Positions 52,659 to 64,000 are shown, counted from the first letter of the stretch. The stretch is DNA of 64,000 bases from Lysinibacillus pakistanensis (GCA_001312325.1 BBDJ01000001.1:1-64000), one strand, 5' to 3'. Notes: generated by a model not told the origin, from the letters alone. A program made the numbers and translations.

Positions 52659-52750
52659 ATTACACTCCTATTTCCAAGAATAATCGTTGATACCAACGTA
52701 TGTCAACTGCTAAACCAAATTCGTCCTTAATATGTCAAATTTTCTACAAT

Positions 52751-52793
52751 AAAAGGGATATCACGGAAGAATTTGTGATATCCCTTAAACAAT
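52751..52793 (-). terminator. Terminator of the YtaF gene
   Basis: Stem AAGGGATATCAC/GTGATATCCCTT followed by TTATTG on the minus strand. Confidence 0.75.
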
Positions 52794-52813
52794 TCTATTT
52801 AAACAAGTCTCTA

Positions 52814-53383
52814 TTACCCTAAAATTTCCAATACTCCAATCATTATGAGTAACCAGCCTGATATAGCCGCTGAGTATTTACCAATAAAAGTTTTAGTTAG
52901 TAAATTTCCGAAATGGCTGCCGATTGCAACTGTAATAAATGAAAATGTTCCAATTGAAATCACTGTCCAGATGACTGAAATACCGTGAGCACCGATAGCA
53001 ATCCCCCCTGCTAAACAGTTAGCAGATAAGATAAAACCAAGTGTTATTGCTTCTCTAAATGAAATAATATAGTTTTTATCCTCATCAAATAATTCAGGCT
53101 GTTCTGCAATCCCTTGCTGAGAAAAACGATTAGACACTAATGTCCACAATCCAATCGTACAAAGCAATAGACTCCCCAACAAATTTGCGATATGAGGGGA
53201 TATATATTCAACAATCGTCCCCCCCGCTGTTACAGCAACAAATGTGACAATCATTGACATAATAGCAATAACTGCGTTAGATAGGACTGGAATTTTTACC
53301 CGTTTCACACCATAAGCAAGACCTATTCCTAAATTATCTAAATTAGCAGCAATACCAATCAGAATGATGGATATCCAATGCAT
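52814..53383 (-). CDS. ytaF: Sporulation membrane protein YtaF-like (MntP-type fold)
   Basis: About 189 aa with six helices arranged as an internal duplication: IGIAANLDNLGIGLAYGVK in the first half and LGFILSANCLAGGIAIGAHG in the second, the LDN/ SxN pattern of the YtaF/MntP superfamily. In Bacillus YtaF is a sporulation-associated membrane protein of unclear transport role. GAGGAGGCTTAGA precedes ATG 53383. Intact frame. Confidence 0.83.
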   Translation of the reverse strand: MHWISIILIGIAANLDNLGIGLAYGVKRVKIPVLSNAVIAIMSMIVTFVAVTAGGTIVEYISPHIANLLGSLLLCTIGLWTLVSNRFSQQGIAEQPELFDEDKNYIISFREAITLGFILSANCLAGGIAIGAHGISVIWTVISIGTFSFITVAIGSHFGNLLTKTFIGKYSAAISGWLLIMIGVLEILG

Positions 53384-54585
<1,202 letters not shown>

Positions 54586-54619
54586 TTATAGTTGTTTCGC
54601 TAAACAGATATAATCTAAA

Positions 54620-54658
54620 TAAGTCGATTCCCTGTATAAAAAGGAATCGACTTTCTTT
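54620..54658. terminator. Terminator between OpuAC-like and CPBP genes
   Basis: Stem AAGTCGATTCC/GGAATCGACTT followed by TCTTTAATTT. Confidence 0.75.
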
Positions 54659-54696
54659 AATTTGTTTTAAGTCATAATCGTAGTAAGTCGCTCTAA

Positions 54697-55545
54697 TTAT
54701 GTACTTTTCCGTATAAAACGCTTAGCACCTAGTATAACGAGTGAGACAATGATACCCCCAATAACCATCATAATGACACAGATTAAGGCACCGAGTTCAG
54801 GCATTGATCCGTCGTAGGTTATGATTGGTGATACACCGTATTGATGTGGTGAGATGGCAAATCTCATGATTTCTAAATATGCTAGATGAAAACCAATTGA
54901 TGTCCAAAGACTCCCAGTCCATAGACGAAGTAGCTGCAAACATAATCCAAAGCATAGAATTAAAATAATATAACCGATGTTAATGGATACTCCTGGGGTT
55001 AATCCCACAAGTGCTTGAATCAAGGCAACTGCAATAGTAACTAATACAAATAGTAAGGTTTGCAATAAAACTGAAAGCCAAGTGGCGAAGCGAAAACGTA
55101 AGACATCATATAATAATCCTCGTAATCCCAATTCCTCCGGCAAAGCTTCATAAAAGAAAGCAAAAATAATATTGATCAGTAACGGACCATACCACTGATT
55201 AGGGCATGCCAGTCTTCAATGATTAGCCATCCTTGATAACCAGCAATTATGATACCCAATGAAGCCAAGGCAATTGCCAAGAAGACCCCAGTAAAAAAAG
55301 TGATACAGCCTTTTCCATGAATATACCGGGATACTGGGTTTATTACCAGTCATTCGATAGACATGCTGATATAAATACAAAACAATAGGAACGACCAGCC
55401 CACTCATCACAAGACCCTTTATAAAATTTTGAAAATCCCTTGATGCATCAAACAACTGTGCAGAAATATCACCTGAAAGAGAAGCTAGGAATAAACTAAC
55501 AACTAACGTTAACCATCCTATTAATAAAAGTTTTATCCATTTCAT
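54697..55545 (-). CDS. CPBP-family intramembrane metalloprotease
   Basis: About 282 aa, eight or so helices. Motif 1 is EALPEELGLRGLLYD (EExxxR) and the later motif is GFHLAYLEIMRFA with the conserved His. ATG 55545 follows AGGAAATTTATTT. The middle (55140-55320) contains two or more single-base breaks around GNCLGFIGYHNC that obscure ~60 residues. Two palindromes lie just upstream and may be operator sites. The substrate is unknown. Confidence 0.8.
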
Positions 55546-55575
55546 AAATAAATTTCCTTTCCTAAGAACTTTAAT

Positions 55576-55639
55576 GTACATGTACTTTAAAACTTCTGTA
55601 CCTCTGTTCATAATATTGTATATATACTTTATATACAAT
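55576..55639 (-). promoter_or_regulatory. Palindromes upstream of the CPBP gene
   Basis: GTACATGTAC (55576-55585) is a perfect 10-bp palindrome; ATTGTATAT (55615-55623)/ATATACAAT (55631-55639) are inverted arms 7 bp apart. Both lie 30-95 bp before ATG 55545, where a promoter is expected. Regulator unknown. Confidence 0.5.
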
Positions 55640-55699
55640 ATATACATATTTCATGAATTTTGCAAGCTTGTTTTTTTTGAAAATAAAAAAAACATGAGA

Positions 55700-55860
55700 T
55701 TGTTAAAAAAACCCCATGTTCCCATTTTAAAAGATCCATACCACATTCGACTCACTGCTCTATCCGTCATTTCACTCATTCTATCAGCTACATTTACTGC
55801 TCTATCCGCCGATCCTCCGTTTCTATTCTTCACCTCAGCAATTCTATCCATCACTTCTAC
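55700..55860. repeat. Degenerate short repeats with CTCTATCCG / TTCTATC
   Basis: At least five imperfect units of ~24-30 bp each carry TCTATC plus a nearby CACTNCT-like block. On the minus strand the frame stays open with DR-A-like repeats, but it lacks a ribosome site. This resembles the other low-complexity tracts in the window. Function unknown. Confidence 0.45.
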
Positions 55861-55871
55861 ATACGATCAAA

Positions 55872-55923
55872 AAAAAGGACCGCCCTCAAAAGGCATTATT
55901 CATTGCCTTTTGGGACTGTCCCT
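55872..55923 (-). terminator. Terminator of the thermonuclease gene
   Basis: Nested stem AAAAGGCA/TGCCTTTT with outer GGAC/GTCC pairing, followed by eight T on the minus strand. Confidence 0.75.
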
Positions 55924-55936
55924 TGATTGTTAACCT

Positions 55937-56556
55937 TTACTTCAATATTTCCGGATGGAATCCATCTTTTTGGAAGTAATTATCGTGTGACCAAATATTT
56001 AATTTTTCTTGTTCGGCTTCCTGCTGAATATCTCTGAATTCATCCTCAAACGTATTATTTGGTTTATGGATAAAACGTACTGCCGCAAGCCCTTCTTTCA
56101 ATAACGATTCCTGTAATAAAACATCATCCACAAAAACATAGGCTAACAGTCGATCGTAATTGTCCGTTTCTGGCCCTACATCGTAAACTGCCTCTATCTT
56201 TTTAGCGTTTTCTAACAATTTAATCGTATAGTCTCTTGCCTCTTCAGCAAAAGGCTGTGCTTCACCTTTGTTGTAATTCATTTCTGGTGTATCGACCATT
56301 AATAAGCGGATTTTTTTCTTTCTTGCCATTTATTGTCGCCTGAATTGTATCGCCATCGTATGCTTTAATAAAGTCGACTGTAAAACGTTTATTTCCGGTT
56401 TTTTTCTTCAACCTGTTCAATGGAAATGATGCCGTTTTGGTCTGTCGATGTTGCATCCTTTTCATCAGCTGGTGATCTACCAAAAATCATATATAGTGCA
56501 ACAGCTAAAATGATGGTACCACTCGTTATTAACGTTTTTATATCTTGCATCTTCAT
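55937..56556 (-). CDS. Thermonuclease (SNase-like)
   Basis: About 207 aa. N-terminal membrane anchor or signal (LITSGTIILAVALYMIF), a short acidic linker, then the staphylococcal nuclease fold: AYDGDTIQAT (Asp21 region), RLLMVDTPE (Arg35/Asp40/Glu43 region) and YDRLLAYVFVDD (Arg87). All catalytic residues seem present, so a secreted or surface Ca2+-dependent nuclease is likely. Two breaks: near 56400 (A-run after EEKNRK) and near 56318. Start ATG 56556 behind GAGGGACC. Confidence 0.87.
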
Positions 56557-56714
56557 GTTATAGGTCCCTCGCAACTATTCATCTTACATTACACTTTAAG
56601 GAACCTCCCTAAAGTACAACTAGCTCCACTCATTATCTCTAGGAAAACATAAACCCTATCAATTAAAAGTCTCACGTTGCTTCTATTGTAAAATATCAGG
56701 CTTCTACATTCAAG

Positions 56715-58453
56715 CTATGTAGCTGCAACGGCAACCCAATGATTTGGAGATACTTCAACAAGCTGACTATTTTCAATCTCATAGCTTGGTTGTGTTTCTT
56801 CATTTTCAGTGTCCACATATTTTTGCTTTTCGATTGCTGGGTCAGGAATTGGGATGGAGCGCAATAAAGCTTGTGTATAAGGATGTCGAGGATTTGCATA
56901 GAGCTCTTCACTTTCTGCAAGCTCGACAATTTTACCACCATACATGACCGCTACACGATCACTAATATGCTTCACCATAGACAAATCATGGGCAATAAAT
57001 AAGTATGTTAAGCCCAGTCGCTGCTGTAAATCCTTTAACAAATCAACAATTTGCTTTTGTATAGAAACATCCAGAGCTGATAGTGGTTCATCACAAACGA
57101 TAAAGTTAGGCTCCACTGCTAGAGCTCTTGCAATGCCAATACGTTGTCGTTGTCCACCTGAAAATTCATGTGGATAACGCATTGCATGTTCTTTGTTTAA
57201 GCCTACAAGCTCAAGTAATTCCTCGACACGATGTTGTCGTTCTGCATTTGTTTTGACCAGCTTATGAATATCTAATGCCTCCCCAATAATATCAACGACT
57301 TTTTTTTCGGGGGTTTAACGAGGAATATGGATCTTGGAATATAATTTGCATATGACGACGCATTGCCTTTAGCTGTTTCTTCGTTAACCTTGTAATGGGT
57401 ATTCCTTGATATAAGACTTCTCCATATGTAGGCTGATGGAGCTGTAAAATCGTTCGTCCTGTCGTAGATTTGCCTGAGCCTGACTCGCCCACTAATCCCA
57501 ATGTTTCTCCAGTATATATGAAATGATAAATCATTAACTGCCTTTACTGTTTGACCACGACCTAATTCAAATTCCTTTGAAAGATGTGTAACTTCAATTA
57601 ATGGTTTATGTTGATTGCTACTAGTTTGCCAATTTACATGCGGTTTTGGCTGCTTTTTCTCATGGAGTTTTGGTAGAGCATTCAATAGCTTTTTTTGTAT
57701 ATGGATGTTGAGCATTAGAAAAAAATTTCCTCTGTTGTTCCCTGCTCAACAATCTCCCCCTCTTTCATGACAATCAGTCGATCACACATACCAGCCACAA
57801 CGCCTAAATCATGTGTTATCAAAATAATCGAGGTACCCATTTTCTTTTGCATATTGCGCATTAATTTTAAAATTTGCGCTTGAATCGTTACATCAAGTGC
57901 AGTTGTCGGTTCATCTGCTATGAGTAAAGACGGATTACAGCTAATGCCATAGCAATCATGACACGTTGCCTCATCCCTCCCGAAAATTCATGTGGATATT
58001 GCTTATAGCGTTCTTCAGGCTCCCTTATACCTACAAGCTTTAATAGCTCAATTGTTTGTCTATAGGCCTCAGCTTTGAACATTGACTGATGCTTGATTAA
58101 ACTTTCAGCTACTTGTTCCCCAATTCGAATAGTTGGATTTGTGGATGACATAGGATCTTGAAATATCATACTAATATCTTGTCCGCGGATTGCTTCCATT
58201 TGCTTTTCACTTAAAGTGGTTATTTCTTGTCCTTTAAATAAAATACTGCCTGACTTCAAAAATGAAGGGGGGTTGGTAATAAACGCATGATTGAACGAGC
58301 CGTAACACTTTTTCCACTACCTGACTCTCCTACTATTCCGAGCGTTTCACCTTTATTTAGATGAAAGCTAACATCCTTAACTGCTTCAAATTCTGTCTCC
58401 CCTGTCAGAAAGGACACACGAAGATTGTTGATTTCTAGAAGCTTTTCACTCAT
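56715..58453 (-). CDS. Fused double ATP-binding protein of an oligopeptide ABC transporter (DppD-DppF type)
   Basis: About 580 aa containing two ABC ATPases in one chain. Half 1: Walker [10 protein letters not shown] (~residue 40), signature [16 protein letters not shown], Walker [13 protein letters not shown]. Half 2: [38 protein letters not shown]. The junction ([18 protein letters not shown] to [17 protein letters not shown]) is in one frame, so this is a true fusion, as in GsiA/YejF proteins. Each half ends with the oligopeptide-type HPYT motif. ATG 58453 follows GGGTGGATGGA. At least four breaks (near 58257, 57945, 57720, 57530 and 57300). Divergent from the permease genes. Confidence 0.87.
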
Positions 58454-58677
58454 TCCATCCACCCTTTTTAAATTTTGTGATTGACTTAAGTACAAGTATA
58501 ATCCATACTTTACAATACTGATAGGAATTATACAGTATTGTACAAAACATGTCATCCCGTAATTAGTCAGCAGATCAATTCAATTCTAATAACGAGTCAG
58601 CAAGATATTGCATAAACTGATCAGTAATGAAGACTTAATTGCTTTAACCTTACTTAACTTACGTTTGGAGGAAATGC
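58454..58677. promoter_or_regulatory. Divergent promoter region of the oligopeptide transporter
   Basis: About 220 bp between the ATPase gene (minus) and the permease operon (plus). It must hold two promoters. GTATTGTACAAAAC and TACAGTATTGTACA-like blocks repeat near 58530-58548. GGAGG at ~58666-58670 serves the permease start. No confident operator. Confidence 0.4.
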
Positions 58678-60111
58678 ATGGATATATCAAATAATCATTC
58701 AGCAACTACGGAACATGTATTCTTTTTTTACGGTTTTTCAAAAGCTCAAAACTCAAAAACTCTACAATGTATTGCTCTTTCTTTTAAGTATTTTGGTGCA
58801 TCCAATTACATACTATTTCTATCGAAAAGGAAAACAATCACAACATTACAAACATGCTTTTGAACAACGGTGGCTGTACTACGAGGGAAAAGGTTTGTTA
58901 GCAAAATGGCAATCAGCATTTGCAGAGCAAGAATTAGCAAAGGCTACCTTTTTTTCACGAAACTGTATCTGAAAAGGAAATACAGGAAACAGCTTCTAGA
59001 TTGGCTCAAGCAAAAATTCAGCAATTTATTGAGCAGGATTTATTAAAGGAAGGCATAAAGGATCTCTCCTATTTAGAGTATTTTAGTGAGCAACTAAAAA
59101 AATAGAAAATTTCTGACTTTAACGTTTTTACCTGCTGCTTTATTTTATGTAGTACTGCTTTTATTTGCGAATCCATTTCTACAATTCATCATTGAGCGAA
59201 TACTACAAAGCTTCATTGTTATTGTAGGAGTGGCTACACTAGTTTTTACAATTTTGTATTTGTCTCCTTTTGATCCTGCAAGAAATCTATTAGGGGTCGA
59301 GGCAACGGCTGAGCAAATTGCCAATTTCAATCGCATTCACGGCTTAGATCAACCCTATTTCTCTCAGTTGTGGAATGCCTTATCTGGCCTATTCACCTTC
59401 GATTTAGGTACATCCTTTGCAGGGAAAGAAGACATTACTCATAGTATTGCAAATAAATTTCCTATCACACTTGAAATTGCCGTCCTATCATTATTAATGG
59501 CTATTGCTATAGCTATTCCAGTTGGCATTATTTCAGCGGTACGTCCAAATTCCTATTTGGATTATACATTTATGTTCATCGCTTTAATCGGACTATCCAT
59601 ACCGAGCTTCTGGCAGGGATTAATCTTTATTTTAACGTTCGCGTTAAAGCTTCAGTGGTTACCAGCTACATATAATCCCCAAAATTGGTTATCTCTCATT
59701 ATGCCAGTAATTGTTTTGGGTACATCTATTACTGCTTCAATTGCCCGTATGACCAGATCCAGCATGCTTGAGGTTATACATGAGGATTACATTATTACAG
59801 CAAGGGCTAAAGGTTTAAATGAATTTAAAGTCATTTCAAAGCATGCGATTCGTAATGCCATGATTCCTATTATTACAGTGATCGGGCTTCTCTTTGGCGG
59901 CATGTTGGGAGGGGCATCTGTTACAGAAAAGGTTTTTAATATTAGTGGTATTGGTAGCTATATCGTTGACAAACAGTTTATCCCCGATATCCCAGTGATT
60001 CTAGGTGGGGTCGTATACATTGCTATTACAATTTCGATTGTTAACCTTTTTATCGATATTTTGTACGCATTTTTCGATCCACGCATCCCCTCAAAAATGA
60101 AGAAGTCTTAA
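58678..60111 (+). CDS. Oligopeptide ABC permease 1 (DppB-like) with N-terminal extension
   Basis: About 477 aa against ~310 for usual DppB. The canonical part begins near residue 171 (FIIERILQSFIVIVGVATLVF) and includes LSPFDPARNLLGVEAT, DLGTSFAGKED and the EAA loop ARAKGLNEFKVISKHAIRNA. The extension has a TM helix (LYNVLLFLLSILVHPITYYFY), a ~95-residue charged helical region (KHAFEQRWLYYEGKG, EKEIQETASRLAQAKIQQF) and a second TM (FLTLTFLPAALFYVVLLLF). Three breaks (T-run ~58727, T-run ~58950, A-run ~59100) are corrected; all give one continuous frame. GGAGGAAATGC precedes ATG 58678. Confidence 0.8.
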
Positions 60112-60124
60112 AGGGGGAGCATCT

Positions 60125-61620
60125 TTGAAAAACATCTTACATGTCAAACTACTTTTGAAGATTACACAGGAATATGCCAATGCTCATTTTACATTTGTCT
60201 TTTCCTTCCTGTTCTCTTTATTGTTTCTAGCTTATAGCTATGATTTCTCTAGCCAAAGCTTGCGCCAATTGTGTGTGCCATTTTTATAATTTATGCGATT
60301 ACCACCGCTTATGTCGGTTTTCTTACTGTTCGAATCAAACAGAATTTAGCAAAGCTAGGAGATATCCCAAAAAGTACTCGTCTTCTTGGATATCCATTAT
60401 TTTTAACAGTAGCTACGGGCAATATTTTCTCAGCGTCATTTGCATTTATGCTTGTGTCTAAGAAAAAGACAGCTGAATATACCTTTGCTGCGTATGCATT
60501 TATTACACAACTATTCATCATAGGTATTTCAGCACTAAACCTGTTTAAGCCGTATGTGACAGATACCTTTTTACTAGCAATGGGGCTTTTCCTATGCCTT
60601 GCACTCTTTTATATTGTAATGCTAATTTTATGTACCAAATTTGTTACACAAAAATATGCTCCAAAATGGATGCTGTTACCTGGTATATTGCTATTATTTG
60701 CGACTTTTACTGGCAATCTTTTTGCCACATTACTAGGTTATTGCCTTATTCAAAAGGCACGAAAGACAAATCCATCATCGATAGAAAAATGGCAAAACAT
60801 TTGGGAAAAGATTTTGCGTAATACAATGGCTGTTTTCGGGTTATTTTTCATAGTTTTAATGTTTTCATTATCTGTCACAAGCTCGTGGACATTCGACTAT
60901 GATTTGGCTACCGAAAATAACTACGGAGCTTTGTTACAAACACCGTCACTGGAATACCCACTAGGCACAGATAATTATGGTAGAGATTTATTTTCTCGTA
61001 TTATTTTCGGTGCACAAATATCGTTGATTGTTGGCTTTTTCTCAACCATTATTCCAGCACTTATTGGAGGAGTGCTTGGAGCGTTTTCAGGCTTTTATGG
61101 CAAAGCCACAGACAACATCATCATGCGTAGCCTTGATATTTTATATGCGATTCCTGGTATTTTACTAGCTATTGCAATAATTGCTGCGTTTGGAGCCAAT
61201 ACGGTTAATTTAATCATTGCTCTTAGTGTTGGAGCTATTCCTACATACGCTCGTACGATGCGGGCGAATGTTATGCAATTCGCTAATTTTGAATTTGTAG
61301 AATCAGCTAGAGCATTAGGTGCTTCTGATGCTGCAATCATCTTTAAGCATATCGTCCCTAATTCATTAGCACCAATGATTGTTAAAGCAACGCTAACAAT
61401 TGGTGGAGCTGTTATTTCAACAAGTAGTCTAAGCTTTTTAGGGCTTGGCATTGAACCACATATTCCTGAATGGGGCAATATTTTAAAGGTTGGTAGTACG
61501 TACCTGGAAACACATTCCTATGTTGCGATTTTCCCAGGTCTTTGTATTATGCTGCTCGTTCTCTCCTTTAATTTCTTAGGGGATGGATTACGGGATGCTT
61601 TAGATCCAAAAACAAATTAA
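60125..61620 (+). CDS. Oligopeptide ABC permease 2 (DppC-like) with multi-helix N-terminal extension
   Basis: About 498 aa against ~290-300 usually. The canonical DppC part starts near residue 228 (WEKILRNTMAVFGLFFIVLM), with EYPLGTDNYGRDLFSRIIFGAQISL and the EAA loop ESARALGASDAAIIFKHIVPNS. The first ~225 residues form about six extra helices (FTFVFSFLFSLLFLAYSY, AIFIIYAITTAYVGFLTV, YPLFLTVATGNIFSASFAFM and others) that I do not recognise. Start TTG 60125 after GGGGGAG. One frame break at ~60283 (T-run). Confidence 0.8.
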
Positions 61621-61635
61621 GATGGAGGTTCTTAC

Positions 61636-63438
61636 ATGAAGAGATTACTTATATTGTTATTCATAGCAGTATTAGCACTATCCGGCTGTGTTCAAACAAA
61701 AAAAGGACGTAGAAGGCAATAAAGATTCAAAAGGTAAAGGCAGTACTTCAATTGAACTTTTAGGCATGTCCGCTTCTGAAGAGGATATGAATATTGTGCG
61801 AGATCAATTAGTGAAAAATGGCTTTGATGTAAAACTCAACATTCAGCCTGATTATGGTTCATTTTCTGCCCAAAAAGAGGCGGGCAATTACGATTTAGCA
61901 CTTTCTAGCTGGACAACAGTTACAGGAAATCCTGATTATGCTGTACGTGGTTTATTTAAAACGGGTGGCGATTACAGTGTTGTTGCTGACTCGAAATTAG
62001 ATGCTTTAATTGATGAAGCAAGTACATTAACAGGTGATGAAGCTGCAGCAAAATATAAAGAATTAGAACAGCTATTAGTTTTCGATCAGGCCTATATTGC
62101 GCCTTTATATATTTCCAATAAGTATCAAGGAATTTATTCAGAATTAGTAAATCCAAAAACTGTTCTTTTGCCGAAATCACGTGCACAGGTTTGGGAAAGC
62201 ATTGCATTTAATGATGCATCTAAAAATGCCAAAGAACCGTTGATTTTACACCAAACACTAGATTCTTTAACATCACTTGATCCAATTAAAGGTAATGATG
62301 GCTCCATTAATACATTGAATACTAATATGTATGCTCGACTTGTTAACTTAACGGATACAGATGAAGTCGTGTCAGATGGTTCACTATCTTATAACCATGC
62401 AATTGCTGAAGGTAACCAAGAATATTACTTCATTTTACGTGATGATATTCACTTTGCAGCTGTTAAGGATGGTGCTGCCGTTGATACAGGTGAATTGGTG
62501 TCTGGGGAAGATGTTGTATTCTCATTAAATCGTGCAAAAGATTCAACATCAGTACCAGATCACCGTACTTATAGTATCCATGAAAATATTGAATCTGTAG
62601 AAATCGTTTCAGACTTAGCTGAATTACAAAATAAAAAAAGTGGCAGGATCAGATCAATCTATTTTAGATGTCCTTTCTCAAAACCTGCCTGCTTCTGTAA
62701 CAAAATTAGCAAAAGATAAAGGTGCTGTTAAAAATGCAGCAGGTAGTTATCAGGTTGTAAAAGTTACAACACCGACACCATTCCCACAGGTGCTCAATTA
62801 TTTAGCTCACCAATCTGGCGGTATTGTATCTGAGAAACAAGTAACAAGTATCAATACTTATGATGTAGCTAGCTATGATCCAGACAAGGATATCGCATAT
62901 GGTGATCAAGCAACAGTAACAGAGGGTACAGCAACATATAACAATCATTTATATGCAAGCGGACCTTACATTCTTGTGAAGAAAAATGATTATGAAGCAC
63001 AATTTGTGAAAAATCCTGCATACCGTGTTGGTAGTGAATATGAACCAAAAATTGCGAAAATCAATGTTCGCTTCATCGCGGATAATGATAGTGCCCTATC
63101 TGCATTACGTAATGGGGAAATCCATATACTCCAGACAGTACCAGAAACAAAACTGGATATAGTAAAGTCTGATAATAAATTAACTTTAAATACCGCTGAT
63201 AGTAACGCTGTAGCATATTTACAAATGAATACATCAGGACGTGCCGTATCAGATTCAGTGGACTTACGAAAAGCGATACTTTACTCGATCAACCAGGATG
63301 AATTTATAAGCTACTATCAAGGCAATAAAAAAACCCGCTGTATCCACTGTTTCAACTTTAGTTAACACTGGATTAGAGCTTAAGGCTGACAGCGGAAAAG
63401 TAAAAGAATTTTTAAAAGCATATAAAGATGCAAAGTAG
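61636..63438 (+). CDS. Oligopeptide-binding lipoprotein with apparent circular permutation
   Basis: About 600 aa SBP_bac_5-type receptor. Lipoprotein signal FIAVLALSGCVQ (Cys ~17). Segments that normally end the family come first: residues ~35-190 contain SASEEDMNIVRDQLVKNGFD, YDLALSSWTTVTGNPDY, KYKELEQLLVFDQAYIAPLY. Then from ~199 the normal opening follows: LDSLTSLDPIKG, YYFILRDDIHF, GEDVVFSLNRAKD, and then the middle (LYASGPYILVKKNDYEAQFV, ALRNGEIHILQTVPE, VDLRKAILYSINQDEFI), ending KVKEFLKAYKDAK. The total length is normal. Three single-base breaks (~61705, ~62633, ~63333) corrected. GGAGG precedes ATG 61636. Confidence 0.85.
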
Positions 63439-63476
63439 ATTTTTCAGCTATCAACTAAATAAGCTATTTAACTAGC

Positions 63477-63509
63477 TCAAACCCCGTTCTAAATTTAGGA
63501 AGGGGTTTC
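63477..63509. terminator. Terminator of the permease-binding protein operon (left flank of repeat copy 3)
   Basis: Stem AAACCCC/GGGGTTT with partial pairing inside (TTCTAAATTTAGGAA). Repeat copy 3 starts five bases later. Confidence 0.75.
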
Positions 63510-63513
63510 ATAG

Positions 63514-64000
63514 TGTTGAAAAACTAAATGGTCAAGGGACTCTTTGTAAACACTACTAAGTCAAATGAAGATGATTTCCGTTCCAGGCTACTCGCTTTCC
63601 AGTGGGCGAGCGACGAGCCGCTTCCTACGCTGGAGGAACGAAGGCTAAGTGCGTCACGTCCTGTGACAACGCCTTCGTGACCAACATCGTGTTGGCCTCA
63701 GGGTCTCGTCTGTCTCGCTATCCCACGGGAGTCGAGTAGCCTTGCACTCCAATCTGCAATAGTGTAGAACTTTAAATATTTTCTTCCTTCAAAAGTAAAG
63801 TAAAAGCATATTACTCACCATCATTAAATGGATAGAATAGTAGTACAATTCTATAGCTGTCAACCTACATTTTGTGCATAAAACTACTTTGTAACTAAAC
63901 ATAAAATCACTTACTGCTGTCGTATAGAAAAATGTTATCAAAGCTTCATTTTTGGCAAAATAGTGATGGTTCAGACTTCAATTTATCACTATACATTTAT
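63514..64000. repeat. Foldback repeat element, copy 3 (cut by window end)
   Basis: Starts TGTTGAAAAACTAAATGGTCAAGG, as in copy 2, and contains the left arm (including the CACGTCCTGTGACAACGC segment) and the AT-rich core up to TATCACTATACATTTAT. The right arm lies beyond the window. Confidence 0.85.

Overview
The window comes from a low-GC, spore-forming firmicute, most likely Lysinibacillus or a close relative such as Solibacillus. The signs are AT-rich DNA with strong AGGAGG-type ribosome sites, an S-layer (SLH) surface protein, a Spo0E-type phosphatase, a YtaF-type sporulation protein, and a murE next to prfC with a DDPR motif. That murE arrangement is what I would expect of an L-lysine-type peptidoglycan maker. 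No rRNA, tRNA, CRISPR array, prophage or intact insertion sequence was seen.

Layout: 0.3-7.2 kb holds a c-di-GMP phosphodiesterase, the ppx-ppk polyphosphate pair and cheV. 7.2-16.1 kb holds an MFS carrier, an HxlR/DoxX divergent pair, a YkwC-like dehydrogenase, small proteins including a Spo0E-like one, a CPBP protease, a lipoprotein, a MhqR-like MarR repressor and a PAS histidine kinase. 16.3-28.9 kb holds a B12/radical SAM protein, KtrB, a TerC-family metal exporter behind a yybP-ykoY (Mn2+) riboswitch, an SDR, a SwrC-type RND pump, prfC and murE. 29-44.4 kb holds an aldehyde dehydrogenase, an FMN reductase, a lone dihydrolipoyl dehydrogenase, catalase KatE, a DUF4242/acyl-CoA-dehydrogenase-like pair, an HxlR regulator, a NitT/TauT-type ABC transporter, a RloA/RloB ATPase-TOPRIM pair and a sugar-nucleotide epimerase. 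44.5-53.4 kb holds YceI behind a perfect MhqR box, then a Fur-boxed heme uptake operon (IsdC-like, NEAT-SLH, NEAT-TM, IsdE, IsdF, ATPase, sortase B) and YtaF. 53.7-64 kb holds an orphan glycine-betaine-type binding protein, a CPBP protease, a thermonuclease and an unusual oligopeptide ABC transporter.

The most interesting content is as follows. (1) The oligopeptide transporter at 56.7-63.4 kb has a fused double ATPase, two permeases with long N-terminal extensions, and a substrate-binding lipoprotein whose domain order appears circularly permuted. (2) A ~0.75 kb foldback element is present in three copies; in the two complete copies it is flanked on both sides by near-duplicate terminator hairpins. 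(3) The Mn2+ riboswitch core is split by ~165 nt of extra sequence. (4) A RloA/RloB pair looks like an ATPase-TOPRIM defence module.

Caution: roughly two thirds of the genes, including essential ones (murE, prfC), carry single-base frame breaks, nearly all in homopolymer runs. This looks like uncorrected sequencing error rather than gene decay. Gene spans below are therefore given as the reconstructed full genes, joined across these breaks.
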